From: Calamus simplicifolius
Lineage: Eukaryota; Streptophyta; Magnoliopsida; Arecales; Arecaceae
Direction of reading: 5' to 3'
Assembly: GCA_900491605.1 (NCBI GenBank)
Contig: UESW01003830.1
Coordinates: 1,023,404-1,087,403, forward strand
DNA length: 64,000 bases
The position numbers and the translations under genes were made by a program. The notes beneath the pieces are model-generated. The model was given only the letters and a program-made list of their open reading frames with translations, did no database searches and was not told where the DNA came from. Of this stretch, positions 10,517 through 22,618 are shown piece by piece. Positions within the stretch are counted from its first letter, which is position 1. Every line of letters starts with the position of its first letter.

Positions 10517-10671
10517 GCGCCTCCCGGGCCTAGGGGAGAGTTTTTATACTTCCATTGCTCTCCTGCCTTCTTCCCTCTCGAGCTTCCTTGCAACCCGAGA
10601 CCTTCAGCCTTCGTCTTCTTAACAAATTCCCAGGTTAGTTTCCATTTTTCACCTTTAACCTTTGATCCGTG

Positions 10672-13089
10672 GACCGTAAAGCCATTAAAGAGGGTAAGAA
10701 ACTAGTAGTAGACCCGTCCTCTTCCCCGGTGAGAGCAGTTCCCATTTCTTTCCGCCGCCCGGCGTCCCCTTCGGTAACTAGCCTTGACCCGGCGGGGCCG
10801 GGGGGATTGCATCCACCATAACTTCGAGGAGGTAGAGGCCATTAGGACTACGTATAAGGTCCCAGACTTCATCTGTTTGTCCGCACCAGGCCCCAAAGAC
10901 AGAGTGAACTCCGTCCTCCCGGGACGGGTTGCTCTGTACAAAGAGTTTTTTAGGTGCGGGCTGCGGCTTCCTTTCCATCCCTTCTTCCTGAACCTTTTGA
11001 ATAGGTATAGGTTAGTACCGGCGCAGTTGACTCCGAACTCGATTCGGATCTTCTGCGCCTTCGTCATCCTTTGTCATTTCCAGGGGTCTGCGGCCAGCCT
11101 GTCCTTATTCCGGGCTCTTTACAAACACCACCGTCAGGGTGAGGGGGCCTGGTGGGTGTTTACCGTCAGGCCGGATAGGGCTGTCCCATTGGGTCTTCCG
11201 TCCAAAATTAGAGGGTGGAAGTCCCGGTTTCTTATTGCCCATATAGAGGGAGTGAGGACTGAGTGGGGGGAACCGGATGTTAGCTCCAATGAAAATTCGG
11301 CCGTAAGTGATAAGGATGGGGAGCTCTTCTGCCATTTCTCTAACTCCTAGATCCCTTCTTACAAGGACCTCCTGTCCGAGGAGAACTTGTACGAGGCCGA
11401 GTTGGCTCTGGCAGTCGGTGAGCACAGAAAGCCTTCCTTCTTGCCCTCGGCCGGACGTGGCTTTTACCCATTTTGTAGAAATTTTTCCTTTTCTTCTTTT
11501 TCTTCTTTTCTTGCTTTTGCATACTAACCTTTATTTTTTATGCAGCCATAAAGTTTTATGTGAAGAAATTTGAGGCCCTCGCGCGCGAAAAGAAACGAGC
11601 GACCAACGAGTAGGTAAGGCTGGCCAAGAGGGCGCGAAGGGGAGCTCGCGCTAAACCGGCCGAGACACCTGAAGCCCCTCCAGTTCGGGCACCTGTGGAG
11701 GAGCCGGTTAAGGAGGCACCGACCGAAGGAGTAGTCCCCGGGCCAGCCGGGGTCGGGACGGAGGAGGGGGAGATCCCGGCTGCCACTGAGGTAGCCGTGG
11801 TAGTTTTGGATCTCGAAGAGGAAGTCCCTGCCGCCGCCGACTTGGCCGGGGCGGGGAAGGTGGCGATCGTTAGAAGCCCTCCGGCTCCCATTGAGCTGGA
11901 GATGAGGAGAGTGCCTCCCACGGCCGGAGAAGGGGAGGCTGCCACTGGGAGCCTCAGGGTCGGGGCGACGAGGTCCAGCGAGCATCAGGCTGAGAAGGGG
12001 AGTTCATCTCGGCAATCTGAGCACCAACCAGCACAGCGGCCACCGGTCGAGCCGCTGGGGGGGCCGCCAAGGCCGGCACCCAGGCTACTTACAATGGAAG
12101 ACGCTAGGCGGGCCGCCGCCTTGCTATCGAGGGCGCGGACCTCGGCAACGGAGGAGGAGATAGGGCGGCAGTCCCATGCCGCCCTCCTTGACATGGTCAT
12201 GGTCAATGTGCTTCAGGTAACCCTTCGAACATAATCTCCTTTTAGCATACTTTAGTTGATCTATGGCTGATGGGCTCCCTTGGCGCAATTGGCCCACAGG
12301 GCCTTGGCCCTCCGCGCGGCGGTAACTCATACAGGGGAGGCCCTTGCGCTCACTATTGGGCGGGCCAACAAGTACAAGGGGCAGGCCCGCGCACTGTCCG
12401 AAAAGCTGACTCGGCAGCAGGAGGAGGCCAAGGCCCGAGAGGAGGACCTTGGCGGCCGGTTGAAGGAAGCGGAGTGTCAAGCCGAAGTCGAGAGCGGCCG
12501 GGCTTCCACGGCCGTGACCCAGCTTTCCCTGGTCTCGTCTAGGCTGGACTCGGCCAGGGTCGAGATAGAGGGGCTATACCGCCAGCTCCAACATGCGGAA
12601 GGCCGGGCTGATGGAGAGAACTCGTGTGGCAATGGAGAGAGCTGCCGCAGCAATGGCAGCGGCGGTCAATGCCGAGCACGAGCGGGCCGGGGCAGAGGCT
12701 CATGCTCATGAAGCCAGAGCCCGCACCGAGGAGGTGGAGAATAAGGCCTGGGAAGCCGAGGTGCGTGCCAAGGAGGCTGAGGCCAACGCCGAAACATGGG
12801 TCGGAAGGTCGAGGCCGGGGCGGAGATGCAGATCCGGGAGATCAAGGCCAAGGCGGAGGCACAAATCCGGGAGGCTGAGGCCAGAGTGACCCAAGCTGTC
12901 ACCGATTTTAAGGCCTCGGTGGAGTTCGAACAGGAGGTTTTGGAGGCCAGCTTCGACGCCTATACAAAGGGCTTCGAATTTTGCAAGGAGAAAGTGTCCG
13001 CGATCCCCAATATTAGCAGCTCCGACCTTGAAAAGATTCAGCCTTGGGGTCCTGGCGACGAGGAGGCGGCGGAGGAGGAAGAGGCCTAA
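10672..13089 (+). pseudogene. Antisense spliced gene of Tat-1 (putative gypsy-type transposon family, PF04195-like)
   Basis: Runs opposite to gag-pol, between the 140-bp array and the 3' LTR. The domain at 10784-11350 contains KVPDFICLSAPGPKDRVN, LRLPFHPFFLNLLNRY and VPAQLTPNSIRIF, the hallmark block of the Pfam family named putative gypsy type transposon. An intron at about 11418-11545 has GTGAGC, a perfect TACTAAC branch site and TGCAG. A second intron starts at 12217 (CAG/GTAACC); its acceptor appears mutated from AG to AA at 12287-12288, since reading on from TTGGCCCACAGG restores frame. Exon 2 is acidic and proline-rich. Exon 3 is an alanine/glutamate coiled coil ending in EEEEA. Breaks: a stop after CHFSNS, a stop near 11611, and frameshifts near 12600 and 12790. 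A likely lost ATG (now GTG) is at 10672. Function is unknown. Confidence 0.72.
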
Positions 13090-13789
13090 GAGGAGCCTGG
13101 GCCGAATGGGCCTTAGGAAATTTTGTATTTTTCTTCTTCCCTTGTACCCTACTCTGGGTCGAATTTTGTAACCATTATAAAGCAATTAATGAAAAAAAAA
13201 CCATTTTCTGAATGTTTTGTTCCCCCATTGTAAGGCATCACGCATGTTGAAAGTGCCGCGACATATCCTGGTACTCATATCTGGTGGCATCCAAATAGGT
13301 TCACAGGAGTTCGCACTGCTGAATAGACTTGTAGGTAGTTGAGGTAACTTAACACCGGCCGCAGTCATTTAGGCCTTTTAAGCTTTCTCTTGTTGTCTAT
13401 CTCTGCGGCGGCCAAACGCACGGTAAACTTGCAAACTTCGAAGTCCGCTTGAATGGGCGCGGAGCTGTTGAACTTATGGGGGTACCTCGGTGATTAATTC
13501 CGAAGGCTGCACCGGCGGGCAAAGTCCACCGGGGGTGGTGTGAAACTGGACGATGCCTTTCTAGTCAAGGTGTCGACGGATTCCATCTTCCGACTATTGC
13601 GATGTGTCGAGATCGAGTTTGATGGGAAGAGCCGGAGCGAGGCCGCCTAGGGTGAGACCAGAGCGCAAGCTTGAGGCTGGTGCCGGGGTGGCAATTTGAG
13701 GCCGGTGCCGGGGTGAACGTCTAGCTCTTTTAGAGACTGCTGAGATAGAATCATGGCTGCCAGAAGCCTCCTGAGCCTCGGAGGGCGAC
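13090..13789. other. Tat-1 spacer between antisense gene and 140-bp array
   Basis: No gene seen. Just after the antisense stop is a region with TTTTGTAACC and AATGAAAA (about 13165-13196) that could hold its 3' end, matching TTTTGTAAC before AATAAA in Tat-2. Confidence 0.5.
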
Positions 13790-14308
13790 CTGAAGGTTGA
13801 GAGTCGTTGTGTTCCTTTTGAACTGCCTCGGGGGTTTAAGAACCGCTGCAAGGGGCGACTCGACCGGTTACGGAACCTTAGGGACTTGAATGACTCGGGG
13901 GCACCGCCGTGCCGGGGCCAAGTGGTGTCCCATGGGCCGCAATGCTAATGAGATCCTTTTGAACCACCTCGGGGGTTTAAGAACCGCTACGAGGGGCAAC
14001 TCGACCGGTTATGGAGCCTTAGAGACTTGAACGACTCGGGAGCACCGCCGTGCCGGGGCCAATTGGTATCCCATGGGCCGCGATACCGACGAGGTCCTTT
14101 TGAACTGCCTCGGGGGTTTAAGAACTGCTGCGAGGGACACTCGACCGGTTATAGAGCCTTAGGGACTTGAACGACTCGGGGGCACCGCCATGCCGGGGCC
14201 GAGTGGTGTCCCATGGGCCGCGATGCCAGCGAGGTCCTTTTGAACCGTCTCGGGGGTTTAAGAACCGCTGCGAGGGGTGACTCGACCGGTTACGGAGCCT
14301 TAGGGACT
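13790..14308. repeat. ~140-bp tandem array of Tat-1, part 1
   Basis: Unit contains GGTTTAAGAACCGCTGCGAG, TTAGGGACTTGAACGACTCG and GTGTCCCATGGGCCGCGATG. CATGGG is at 13931, 14072 and 14212. The array is interrupted here by Copia-1 and continues at 24337 and 35176. Confidence 0.92.
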
Positions 14309-15711
14309 TGTTGACCCAATTGAGGATTTTGATGATTAACAAAACTATTTGAGTATAACATTTGAAGTTACTAATGATTTTGATTAAGTTTTTCAGATTA
14401 TAAGTCTATTTGATAATCAAAATCAAGAGTCAAATCAAGTTCTGGTTCGAATCTAATGTCAAGGTAAGATTGCAGACATTAGAGTCGACACATGGAATCG
14501 CAGAGTCGACTCGAAAACGGCACAGACTTAGAGTCGACTCCGGGACTGTTAGAGCCGACTCTAACAGAAAAGACAGAACGATGGTTTTTCAGGCCACGAC
14601 TTAGAGTCGACTCCCAGACTGTTAGACTGTGTCGACCCCAGAAAAGTCAGAGTCTCCAGAAGAATTTTGTGTCGACCCCAGAAAAGTCAGAGACGACTCC
14701 AGATCGAGCGGATTAAAGAATTTTGAGTTAGAGCCGACTCCAGAAAAGTTAGAGCCGACTCCAGAATGTCAGACACGGCTCCAGAACTGTCAGAACGACT
14801 CTAAACTTTATCTTTATCTATTTTAATCCCAACGGCTATTGTTATTTATGGATCTAATCCTTCTTACACTTGCTTCTAACGGATAGTTTCAAACTATTTA
14901 TGGATTAATCGGGATCTATAAGAAGAGGGTTTATTGCATCCCAAAAGAAGGACAAGAAAGGAAAAAGAAAAGAATAGAGAAAATCTTTGAGATCTATCAG
15001 AAAAGAAAAGAGGGAAAACTTGTAAGGAAAGATCATACTGATTCCCCAAAAAGAAGAGAGAGAGATTCCAAGCCTTTGCTGTTCTATTTAGAAGAAATCT
15101 CAAGAGAAGAAAGAAGCCCTAGTTTTCTGATCTTCTGAGTCTCAAGAGCATCTTGAAAGGAAGATCCATTCAAAGGAAGAGAAGGAAGAAGCCACCAAGA
15201 TCTGCGAATCAGGCTTTGATTCCTATCTCTTATTATTGTTTCATTATTGTATATTTGCTCATTGAAGGAGCTTTTATTTGTAAAAATAAATATTGTTTGC
15301 TGGGTCAATCTGGTGATTGATTCAGTTGAGGCTGTTAGCCTTGTGCAAGCATTAGCTTGTGGTTTAGGTTTTGTGCTGGTGAGCCTTGAAAACCAGCTGG
15401 GTTCGTTGTGCACCCGGGAAAACAACAAGTTTGAGTTGTGAGCTTGCAAAACAACTCTGCTGTAATCAGTTTGATTATAGTGTGGACCCAAGAGGTACTT
15501 GGGAGTGGACGTAGGTGTAGGTACACCGAACCACTATAAAATCTATTGTGTTTGCCGTGATTGTCTCTTTATCTTCAACTCTCTATTTATGTTGTTAGTT
15601 TTAATTTGTGTGAATCTAAGTTTTTATTTCCGCTGGGGGTTATTTTCAAAAGAGTTTAATTTTTGAAAAACCCAATTCACCCCCCCTCTTGGGTTGCTAT
15701 CTGGACCAACA
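14309..15711 (+). repeat. Copia-1 5' LTR
   Basis: 1403 bp, TGTTG...CAACA. It carries an array of GAGTCGACTC/GAGCCGACTC-like palindromes at about 14476-14805. A possible TATA region (TCTATAAGAAG) is near 14913-14925. Confidence 0.93.
14476..14805. repeat. GAGTCGACTC palindrome array in Copia-1 LTR
   Basis: About ten near-copies of the 10-bp palindrome GAGTCGACTC and variants (GAGCCGACTC, GTGTCGACCCC) at irregular spacing. The array is repeated in the 3' LTR at about 23120-23420. Confidence 0.85.
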
Positions 15712-15713
15712 AT

Positions 15714-15725
15714 TGGTATCAGAGC
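15714..15725 (+). promoter_or_regulatory. Copia-1 primer binding site
   Basis: TGGTATCAGAGC, complementary to the 3' end of plant initiator methionine tRNA, two bases after the LTR. Confidence 0.95.
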
Positions 15726-15771
15726 TAGTGCTCATTTGATTTGATCTAACGATCAAGAGTCAAAGATCCAC

Positions 15772-17264
15772 ATGGCAACTCAAGCTGGTTCATCTTTTTC
15801 CGAAGGCCAATCTACTAATAGACCACCCTTATTTAATGGTTCAAACTATGGTTATTGGAAGGCTAGAATGAAAATATTCATTCAAGCACTTGACTATGAT
15901 CTATGGAGTATTATAGTCAATGGACCACACACACCCACTGCTAGAGTTAATGGCATGGAGATTCCTAAACCGAAAACGGAATGGGATGAACATGATAAAA
16001 ATTGGCACAACTCAATGCCAAAGCAATGAATGTTTTATACTGCTCATTAGATGCAAATGAATTCAATCGCATATCTATTTGCATTTCTGCTAAGGAAATC
16101 TGGGATAGACTTGAGGTTACCCATGAGGGAACAAATCAAGTCAAGGAATCCAAGATTAACATGCTAGTTCATAAATATGAATTGTTTAAAATGGATGCAT
16201 GTGAATCTATTGCTGATATGTTTACAAGATTTACTGATATAGTTAATGGTTTAAAAAGTCTTGGTAAATCTTATGATAATTCTGATCTTGTGAGAAAGGT
16301 CTTGCGTTCCTTGCCTAGGACTTGGGAAGCTAAAGTGACTGCAATACAAGAGGCAAAGGATCTAAGTACCCTACCCCTAGAAGAATTATGGGATCCTTGA
16401 TGACTCATGAGCTTCAAATCAAGCAACATGTTGATGATGATGAGTCAAAGAAGAAGAGAGAACTATGGCTCTTAAGATTTCTGAATATATGGAAGAGCCT
16501 CATGAATCTGAAGATGAAAGTGATGATGAGGACATGGCACTCATCACAAGAAAATTTAAAAGATTCATGAAGAAGAAGAAGTTTGAAAAGAAAAAGCCCT
16601 TTGCAAGAAAAGATGAGGACAAGGGCAAAGAAAAGAAGTTATTTGCTTTGAATGCAAGAAGCCGGGTCACTTTAAATCTGAATGCCCTCAACTAAAGAAA
16701 GGCACCCGGAGGTTCAAAAAGAAGGCAATGATGGCCACATGGAGCGATTCGGAAAGCTCAAGTTCCGAAGAAGAAGAAAAGAGTGAAATGGCCAATCTAT
16801 GCTTCATGGCGGACAATGATGAGGTAAGTCCGAGTTTTCTTGATGACTTCACTTTTGATGAATTGCATAGTGCTTTTTATGAATTAATGGATGATTTTGC
16901 AAACCTAAGTTCAAAGAACAAAGATTTGAAAACTCAAATGCAAAAACTATCATTAGAAAATGAAAAGCATGTTGTTGATAAAGAACTTTTGATAAAAGAA
17001 AAAGAAAGTTTGAAAAATGAAGTTGATAGACTTAAGCCTATAGTTGATAAATTTACTCTAAGCTCTATCAAACTTAATATGATTTTGGAAAATCAAAAGG
17101 CTATTTTTGATAAAGCTGGATTAGGATATAATCCACTTAAAAAGCAAAAATCTTTGAAGAATATTTTTGTACATGCTGAAAAATCATTAAACATTACTTG
17201 TTTTAAATGTGGAAACAAAGGACATAAATCATATATGTGTAAATCTTCACATAAAAAAAGATGA
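15772..17264 (+). pseudogene. gag: Copia-1 gag
   Basis: Structural nucleocapsid protein of the element. It starts at ATG 15772, the same start as the intact Copia-2 Gag (MATQ.GSF.EGQSTNRPPLF). The Gag core (NGSNYGYWKARM, KEIWDRLEVTHEGTNQVKES, LPRTWEAKVTAIQEAKDL) is followed by a lysine-rich segment, a first knuckle CFECKKPGHFKSEC (about 16645-16690), an acidic segment, a coiled coil and a second knuckle CFKCGNKGHKSYMC (about 17200-17245). Frameshifts occur near 16000 (loss of one base in DRKMAQ), 16390, 16460, 16640 and 17255. Not translatable as one protein. Confidence 0.92.
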
Positions 17265-17291
17265 TTTGGGTTCCCAAAGGAACAATATTTA

Positions 17292-20200
17292 ATGCATCTA
17301 ACCATGAAGGACCCAAGAAGGCTTGGGTACCTAAAATTAAGACATAATATTTTGCAGGAGTGTCTTGCAGCCATCAGACTGAAAAGAAAATGGTACCTGG
17401 ACAGTGGTTGCTCAAGACACATGACGGGTGACAAAGATCAATTCATCACCCTTGAATCAAAAAGAGGTGGAGTAGTTACTTTTGGTGATAATGGTCAAGG
17501 CCATATCATGGGTATTGGTAAGATTCAAATTACTCCATCTACTCATATTGATAATGTTTTATATGTTGATGGACTTAAACATAATCTAATAAGTATTAGC
17601 CAACTGTGTGACAAAGGTTTCAAGGTTTCCTTTGAAGCTTCTGTTTGCACTGTTACTAATCCCATTGATAATAGCATTATTCTTGTTGGTAAACGCTATG
17701 GCAATGTGTACTTAATTGATTTGAGTAATTTATCTCCAAGTAATCATTGCTTAGTTGCTGATAATGCTAAGATGAATGAGATTGGTTGGCTATGGCATCG
17801 TAGATTAGGTCATGCAAGCACACACCTAATTTCTAAATTATTGAAAATGGATTTAGTTAAAGGTATTCCTAGCTTAAATTTTGAAAATAATCGAATATGT
17901 GATGCATGTCAATTTGGAAAACAAACAAGAACTTCTTTCAAATCTAAGAATGTTGTTTCAACTACTAGGCCACTAGAGCTACTACACATGGACCTTTTTG
18001 GACCTACTAGAACCACAAGTCTAGGAGGAAAGAAATATGGTCTAGTGATAGTAGATGATTACTCTAGATTCACTTGGGTAATGTTTTTGGCTCACAAAGA
18101 TGAGACTTTCTCAATATTCATGAAATTTGTTAAGAAAGTCACTAATGAGAAAAACACTACCATAGTGTCTATTAGAAGTGATCATGGAACTGAATTTGAA
18201 AATCACTTATTTGAAAAATTCTGTTTTGAAAAAAGGCATACATCATAACTTCTCTGCACCTAGAACACCACAACAAAATGGAGTTGTAGAAAGGAAGAAT
18301 AGGACTTTAGAAGACATGGCCCGTACCATGCTATGTGAAAGCCAACTTCCAAAATATTTTTGGGCGGAAGCTATAAACACAGCTTGTTACATTCTAAATA
18401 GAGCCCTAATTAGACCTATCCTTAAGAAAACTCCCTATGAACTTTGGATCAATAGGAAACCAAATTTAAGTTATTTTCATGCATTTGGTTGTAAATGTTT
18501 TATTCATAACAATGGTAAGGATAATCTTGGGAAGTTTGACGCAAAGTCTGATGAAGGTATCTTCCTAGGATATTCTACATCTAGCAAAGCATATAGAGTA
18601 TTTAATAAGAAAAGCTTAGTTGTAGAAGAATCCATTCATATAGTGTTTGATGAGTCTTTAGCATCAAGTTCAGATAAAATTGATGATGAGGAAGATACAT
18701 CTTTGATTGAAAGAGATATTGAAAAATTAAATGTATCTTCAGATCAAGAACCTGAAGTTAAGGATGATGACTCACCTAAGGATGATGGTATTGATACTGT
18801 TCAAAATGATCAAGATCTACCTAGAGATTGGAGATATGCTTATGGTCATCCTAAGGACCTAATCATAGGTGATCCATCTCAAGGTGTAAGGACTAGATCA
18901 TCAATGAGAGATATCAATAATCATCTTGCATTTGTATCTCATATAGAACCTAAGACTATAGAGGAAGCCGAGAAAGATAGTTATTGGATGTTAGCAATGC
19001 AGGAAGAGTTAAACCAATTCACTAGAAATCAAGTCTGGACCCTAGTTGAAAGACCTAAAAATCACCCTATAATAGGATCTAAATGGGTATTTAGAAATAA
19101 ATTAGATGAAAATGGCATAGTAATTAGAAACAAAGCTAGACTAGTTGCAAAAGGATATAATCAAGAAGAAGGTATAGATTTTGATGAAACTTTTGCACCT
19201 GTTGCTAGATTAGAAGCCATTAGGCTACTACTTGCATTTGCATGTCATATGAATTTCAACTTATTTCAAATGGATGTTAAAAGTGCATTTCTAAATGGTT
19301 TTATAAATGAGGAAGTTTATGTTGAACAACCTCCTGGTTTTGAAGATCATGAATTTCCAAACCACGTCTTCAAACTACACAAAGCACTTTATGGTTTAAA
19401 GCAAGCACCTAGAGCTTGGTATGATAGATTAAGTAAATTTTTAATTGAAAATGACTTTTCTAGAGGAAATGTTGATAAAACCTTGTTTTTAAAAGAAAAG
19501 GAAAGGATTTATTAATCGTTCAAATTTATGTTGATGACATTATATTTGGTGCTACTAACAATCTCCTTTGTCAAGAATTTGCTAAGCTAATGCAGGGAGA
19601 ATTCGAGATGAGCATGATGGGAGAACTAAACTTCTTCCTTGGACTTCAAATCAAACAAGAGAAAGCGGGAATTTTCATTAACCAAACAAAGTATACAAAG
19701 GAAATACTCAAGAAATTTGGTATGGAATCTGCTAAACCTCTTGGTACGCCAATGAGTCCCTCATGCAAGCTGGACAAGGATGAAGTAGGTAAGAAAGTAG
19801 ATCAGAAGCATTACAGAGGTATGATTGGATCACTTCTTTATCTAACTGCAAGTAGGCCAGATATCATGTTTTCTGTCTGCTTATGTGCAAGATATCAATC
19901 TAATCCTAAGGAATCACATTTACTTGCTGTTAAAAGAATCTTTAGATACTTAAATGGAACTAAAAATGTAGGATTATGGTATTCTAGAGACTCAACCTTA
20001 AAATTGATTGCTTATTCTGATTCTGACTATGCTGGTTGTAAATTAGATAGAAAGAGTACAAGTGGGGTATGCCAACTTTTAGGAAGTAACTTAATCTCTT
20101 GGTTTAGCAAGAAGCAAAATTCGGTTGCATTATCCACTGCTGAGGCAGAGTATGTTGCAGCTGGAAGTTGCTGTGCTCAAATCCTTTGGATTAAGCGACA

Positions 20201-20474
20201 ACTTGAAGATTATGGTATCACACTTGATAAAATACCTATTAAATGTGATAATACTAGTGCTATCAATCTAACTAAAAATCCAATTCAACATTCAAGAACT
20301 AAACACATTGAAATTAGACATCACTTTATTAGAGAACATGTAACTAACAAAGATGTTTGTCTTGAATATGTTAATACTAATGATCAATTAGCTGATATTT
20401 TTACCAAACCTTTGAGTGAGGAGAGATTTTGCTATCTTAGAGGAGAATTAGGAGTTTGTGATCCTTTAGAATAA
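17292..20474 (+). pseudogene. pol: Copia-1 pol (protease, integrase, RT, RNase H)
   Basis: Polyprotein that copies and integrates the element. The protease has WYLDSGCSRHMTG (from 17391). Integrase has a zinc region WHRRLGHAS...CDACQFGKQ, catalytic HMDLFGP, RSDHGTEF and NGVVERKNRTLEDMAR. RT has FNLFQMDVKSAFLNG, LYGLKQAPRAWYDRL and YVDDIIFG. RNase H has SDSDYAGC and STAEAEYVAA and ends FTKPLSEERFCYLRGELGV. Frame changes: one extra A in an A-run at about 18225-18232 in the integrase and one missing A at about 19493-19498, just before YVDD. Otherwise the reading frames are long, so the element is fairly young. Pol is in the +1 frame relative to the end of gag. Confidence 0.95.
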
Positions 20475-20679
20475 TTTTCTGAAACTCTTAAGGACAACAA
20501 CTATCTAGACTTCATTAATTTCTTGAAAATCCTCTATGTCCAATAAGGAAATTTATCTAGAAATTTGATTTATTGTTTCCCCAATTGTTAAGGAACACTT
20601 ATCTAGAGTTTGATGATTAATTTGATCAGTTTCAGATCCTTGAAATTTGAATTTTTCTCTGAAACTATTGTGGAGTCGA

Positions 20680-20875
20680 CACCTGCAGTTTGTGGAGTCG
20701 ACACCTTCTTATTTTGATGTTCTGTCTGGGCAATTAGAGCCGACTCTGGCTTCTGTAGAGCCGACTCTAATTCGGGCGCTGACAGATTCTCTGGTTCGGA
20801 GCCGACACCTCGTTTTCGGGAGTCGACTCTAAGTGGAACTAGGTCAAAATAAAAAGGGCGGAGTCGACCCCAAAC
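20680..20875. repeat. GAGTCGAC motif cluster downstream of Copia-1 pol
   Basis: Six or seven copies of GGAGTCGACACC, GAGCCGACTCT and GAGTCGACTCT between the pol stop and the third ORF, outside the LTR. Confidence 0.8.
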
Positions 20876-20973
20876 GATTTCTATCGTCTCCTAAACCTTT
20901 TCAAACTGTTCCAAACTGATTCCAAACCCTCCAAATCCTCAAAACCCTTGATTACTCATTCCAATCGAATCCA

Positions 20974-22359
20974 ATGGCTCCCAAAAGGCGTGCTATCATT
21001 GGTGGTTCGACTGTTCCGACGAAGCGCCGTTCAAATCGAGGCAACCTTCGTCATCTTCTTCATCTGCCACTCAAGATGACTCTCCACCCTCACCATCTTC
21101 TCCTCGAGTCGACCAATTAGCTGGTAAGGCCATTACTACCGGAAGAAAAGTTGATTTCAACTTTTTTATTTCGGAGGGCTTTGCTATTGGGCGATTGTTG
21201 AAAGAAATGGGATGGGAGAAGGTCTGTTCTTTGGATATCCCTACCTACCCTGCCCTAGTAAGAGAGTTTTATAATGATTTATGTAGAGGAGAGGGAGGCT
21301 TAGTAGTGTTGTAAGAGGAACAAAGTAATCATCACAGCCGAATCCCTTGGTAATCTATTGGAAATGCCTACTGTTGGACTTGTTGAATATCATCATGAAG
21401 ATAGAGGAGGTGCACTATCAAGGATGTTAGGGAGAGAAGTTTCTGAGTTTGAGGAAATCTTGGCAAATCAACTTAATTTGGAACTCAGATTACTTCACAA
21501 TATCTGTGGAAGGATTCTTATTTCCTAAAATCGGAAGGTTTGAATATGTCTCGGAGCGAGACGTCTTATTGATGGACTGCATACTCACTGGTAGACCTTA
21601 AATCTTGCTGAATGATGATAGGCTATATGGCGGAGGCAGCTACTAAGAAGAGATCTACATTGCCATATGGTATGGTTTTAACATTGGTATTCAGAAGCCA
21701 AGGTGTACTTATAATGGACAATGAGCCACTAAGAAAATTAAGACATACAGATTACTATAGTGTCTCTACAATTCACCGAATGGGCTTTAGAAAAGAAAAT
21801 GGAAACTGGATTAAAAGAGGACATGAGGCCAGAGCTGAAGAGGTTAGAGTTGAGGAAGTCAGAGGAGAAGACCATCTCCTGAACCATCTGCTGGACCTTC
21901 TTCTGCTGGACCATCTGCTGGACCCTCAGAAGCTGGACCTAGCTCTCAACTTCCACATCAGTCAGCATTGGCATCTGAAAGATTTTCTGAGGAGCAAATA
22001 GGTCAGCTCAGAGCTTTACTGGCTGAGTATGACAGTCAAAGAACAAATGATATGTGTAAATTAAGAGAGGAGTTCAATCAATTAAAGGATGAGATTAATT
22101 CAAGACTTGACATGATTTCTTTTTTCATTAGCAATTCCGTCGAATCCTTTAGCACTGATCTTCATAAATTTTTGAAAGGATGGAAGGCATTGCAGACGGT
22201 TCTGGAACTTATCTTCATGCTACCAGTCAACTAAAGAAAGATATCGACCTTGCCGTCTCTCAAATTGAAGCTTGTCTTGAAAGTTTTAAGAAGACCCAAA
22301 AAGATGATGTTATGGAAATGATTGGACATTTAAAGAAAATTGTGTATAAGCATATTTGA
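20974..22359 (+). pseudogene. Copia-1 third ORF (putative plant transposon protein-like)
   Basis: Lies between pol and the 3' LTR, where Sireviruses carry an extra (envelope-like) ORF. It begins ATGGCTCCCAAAAGG, as does the Copia-2 copy (MAPKTRGS). Recognisable pieces are VDFNFFISEGFAIGR, MGWEKVCSLDIPTYPALVRE, LPYGMVLTLVFRSQG and IHRMGF, then a helical C-terminal part. The pattern (WEK, VREFY, then a leucine-rich LLxLP) resembles the plant transposon-protein family often found in these elements. I see no signal peptide or clear membrane segment. Several frameshifts. Role unknown. Confidence 0.6.
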
Positions 22360-22618
22360 TTTTGATATCCTATCCTAGGTTGTATCTTAGGATTTCTTGC
22401 TTTCTTGCTTTCTTAGCATGTATCTAGGATTTACATACTGTCATTTTAAACACATGTAATGAATCTTGCTTTGGAATACAATTACACTTTTATTTCAAAT
22501 TTGTCTATGATTGATTGATGAATTCAATGAATGAGTTTCTATCTTTATGTTTATTCGAACCAACATCCTCGCTCTATAACATTCTTTATTGCTTTTAAAC
22601 TCACCTTATTGTTGATAA

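Noticed and set aside
10095..13300. Independent host gene on the plus strand
   Set aside because: It lies inside Tat-1 between the array and the 3' LTR, and Tat-2 carries the same gene at the same place, so it belongs to the element.
15711..15730. tRNA-like match at the Copia primer site
   Set aside because: Only the 12-base complement of the tRNA 3' end is present. It is a primer site, not a tRNA gene.
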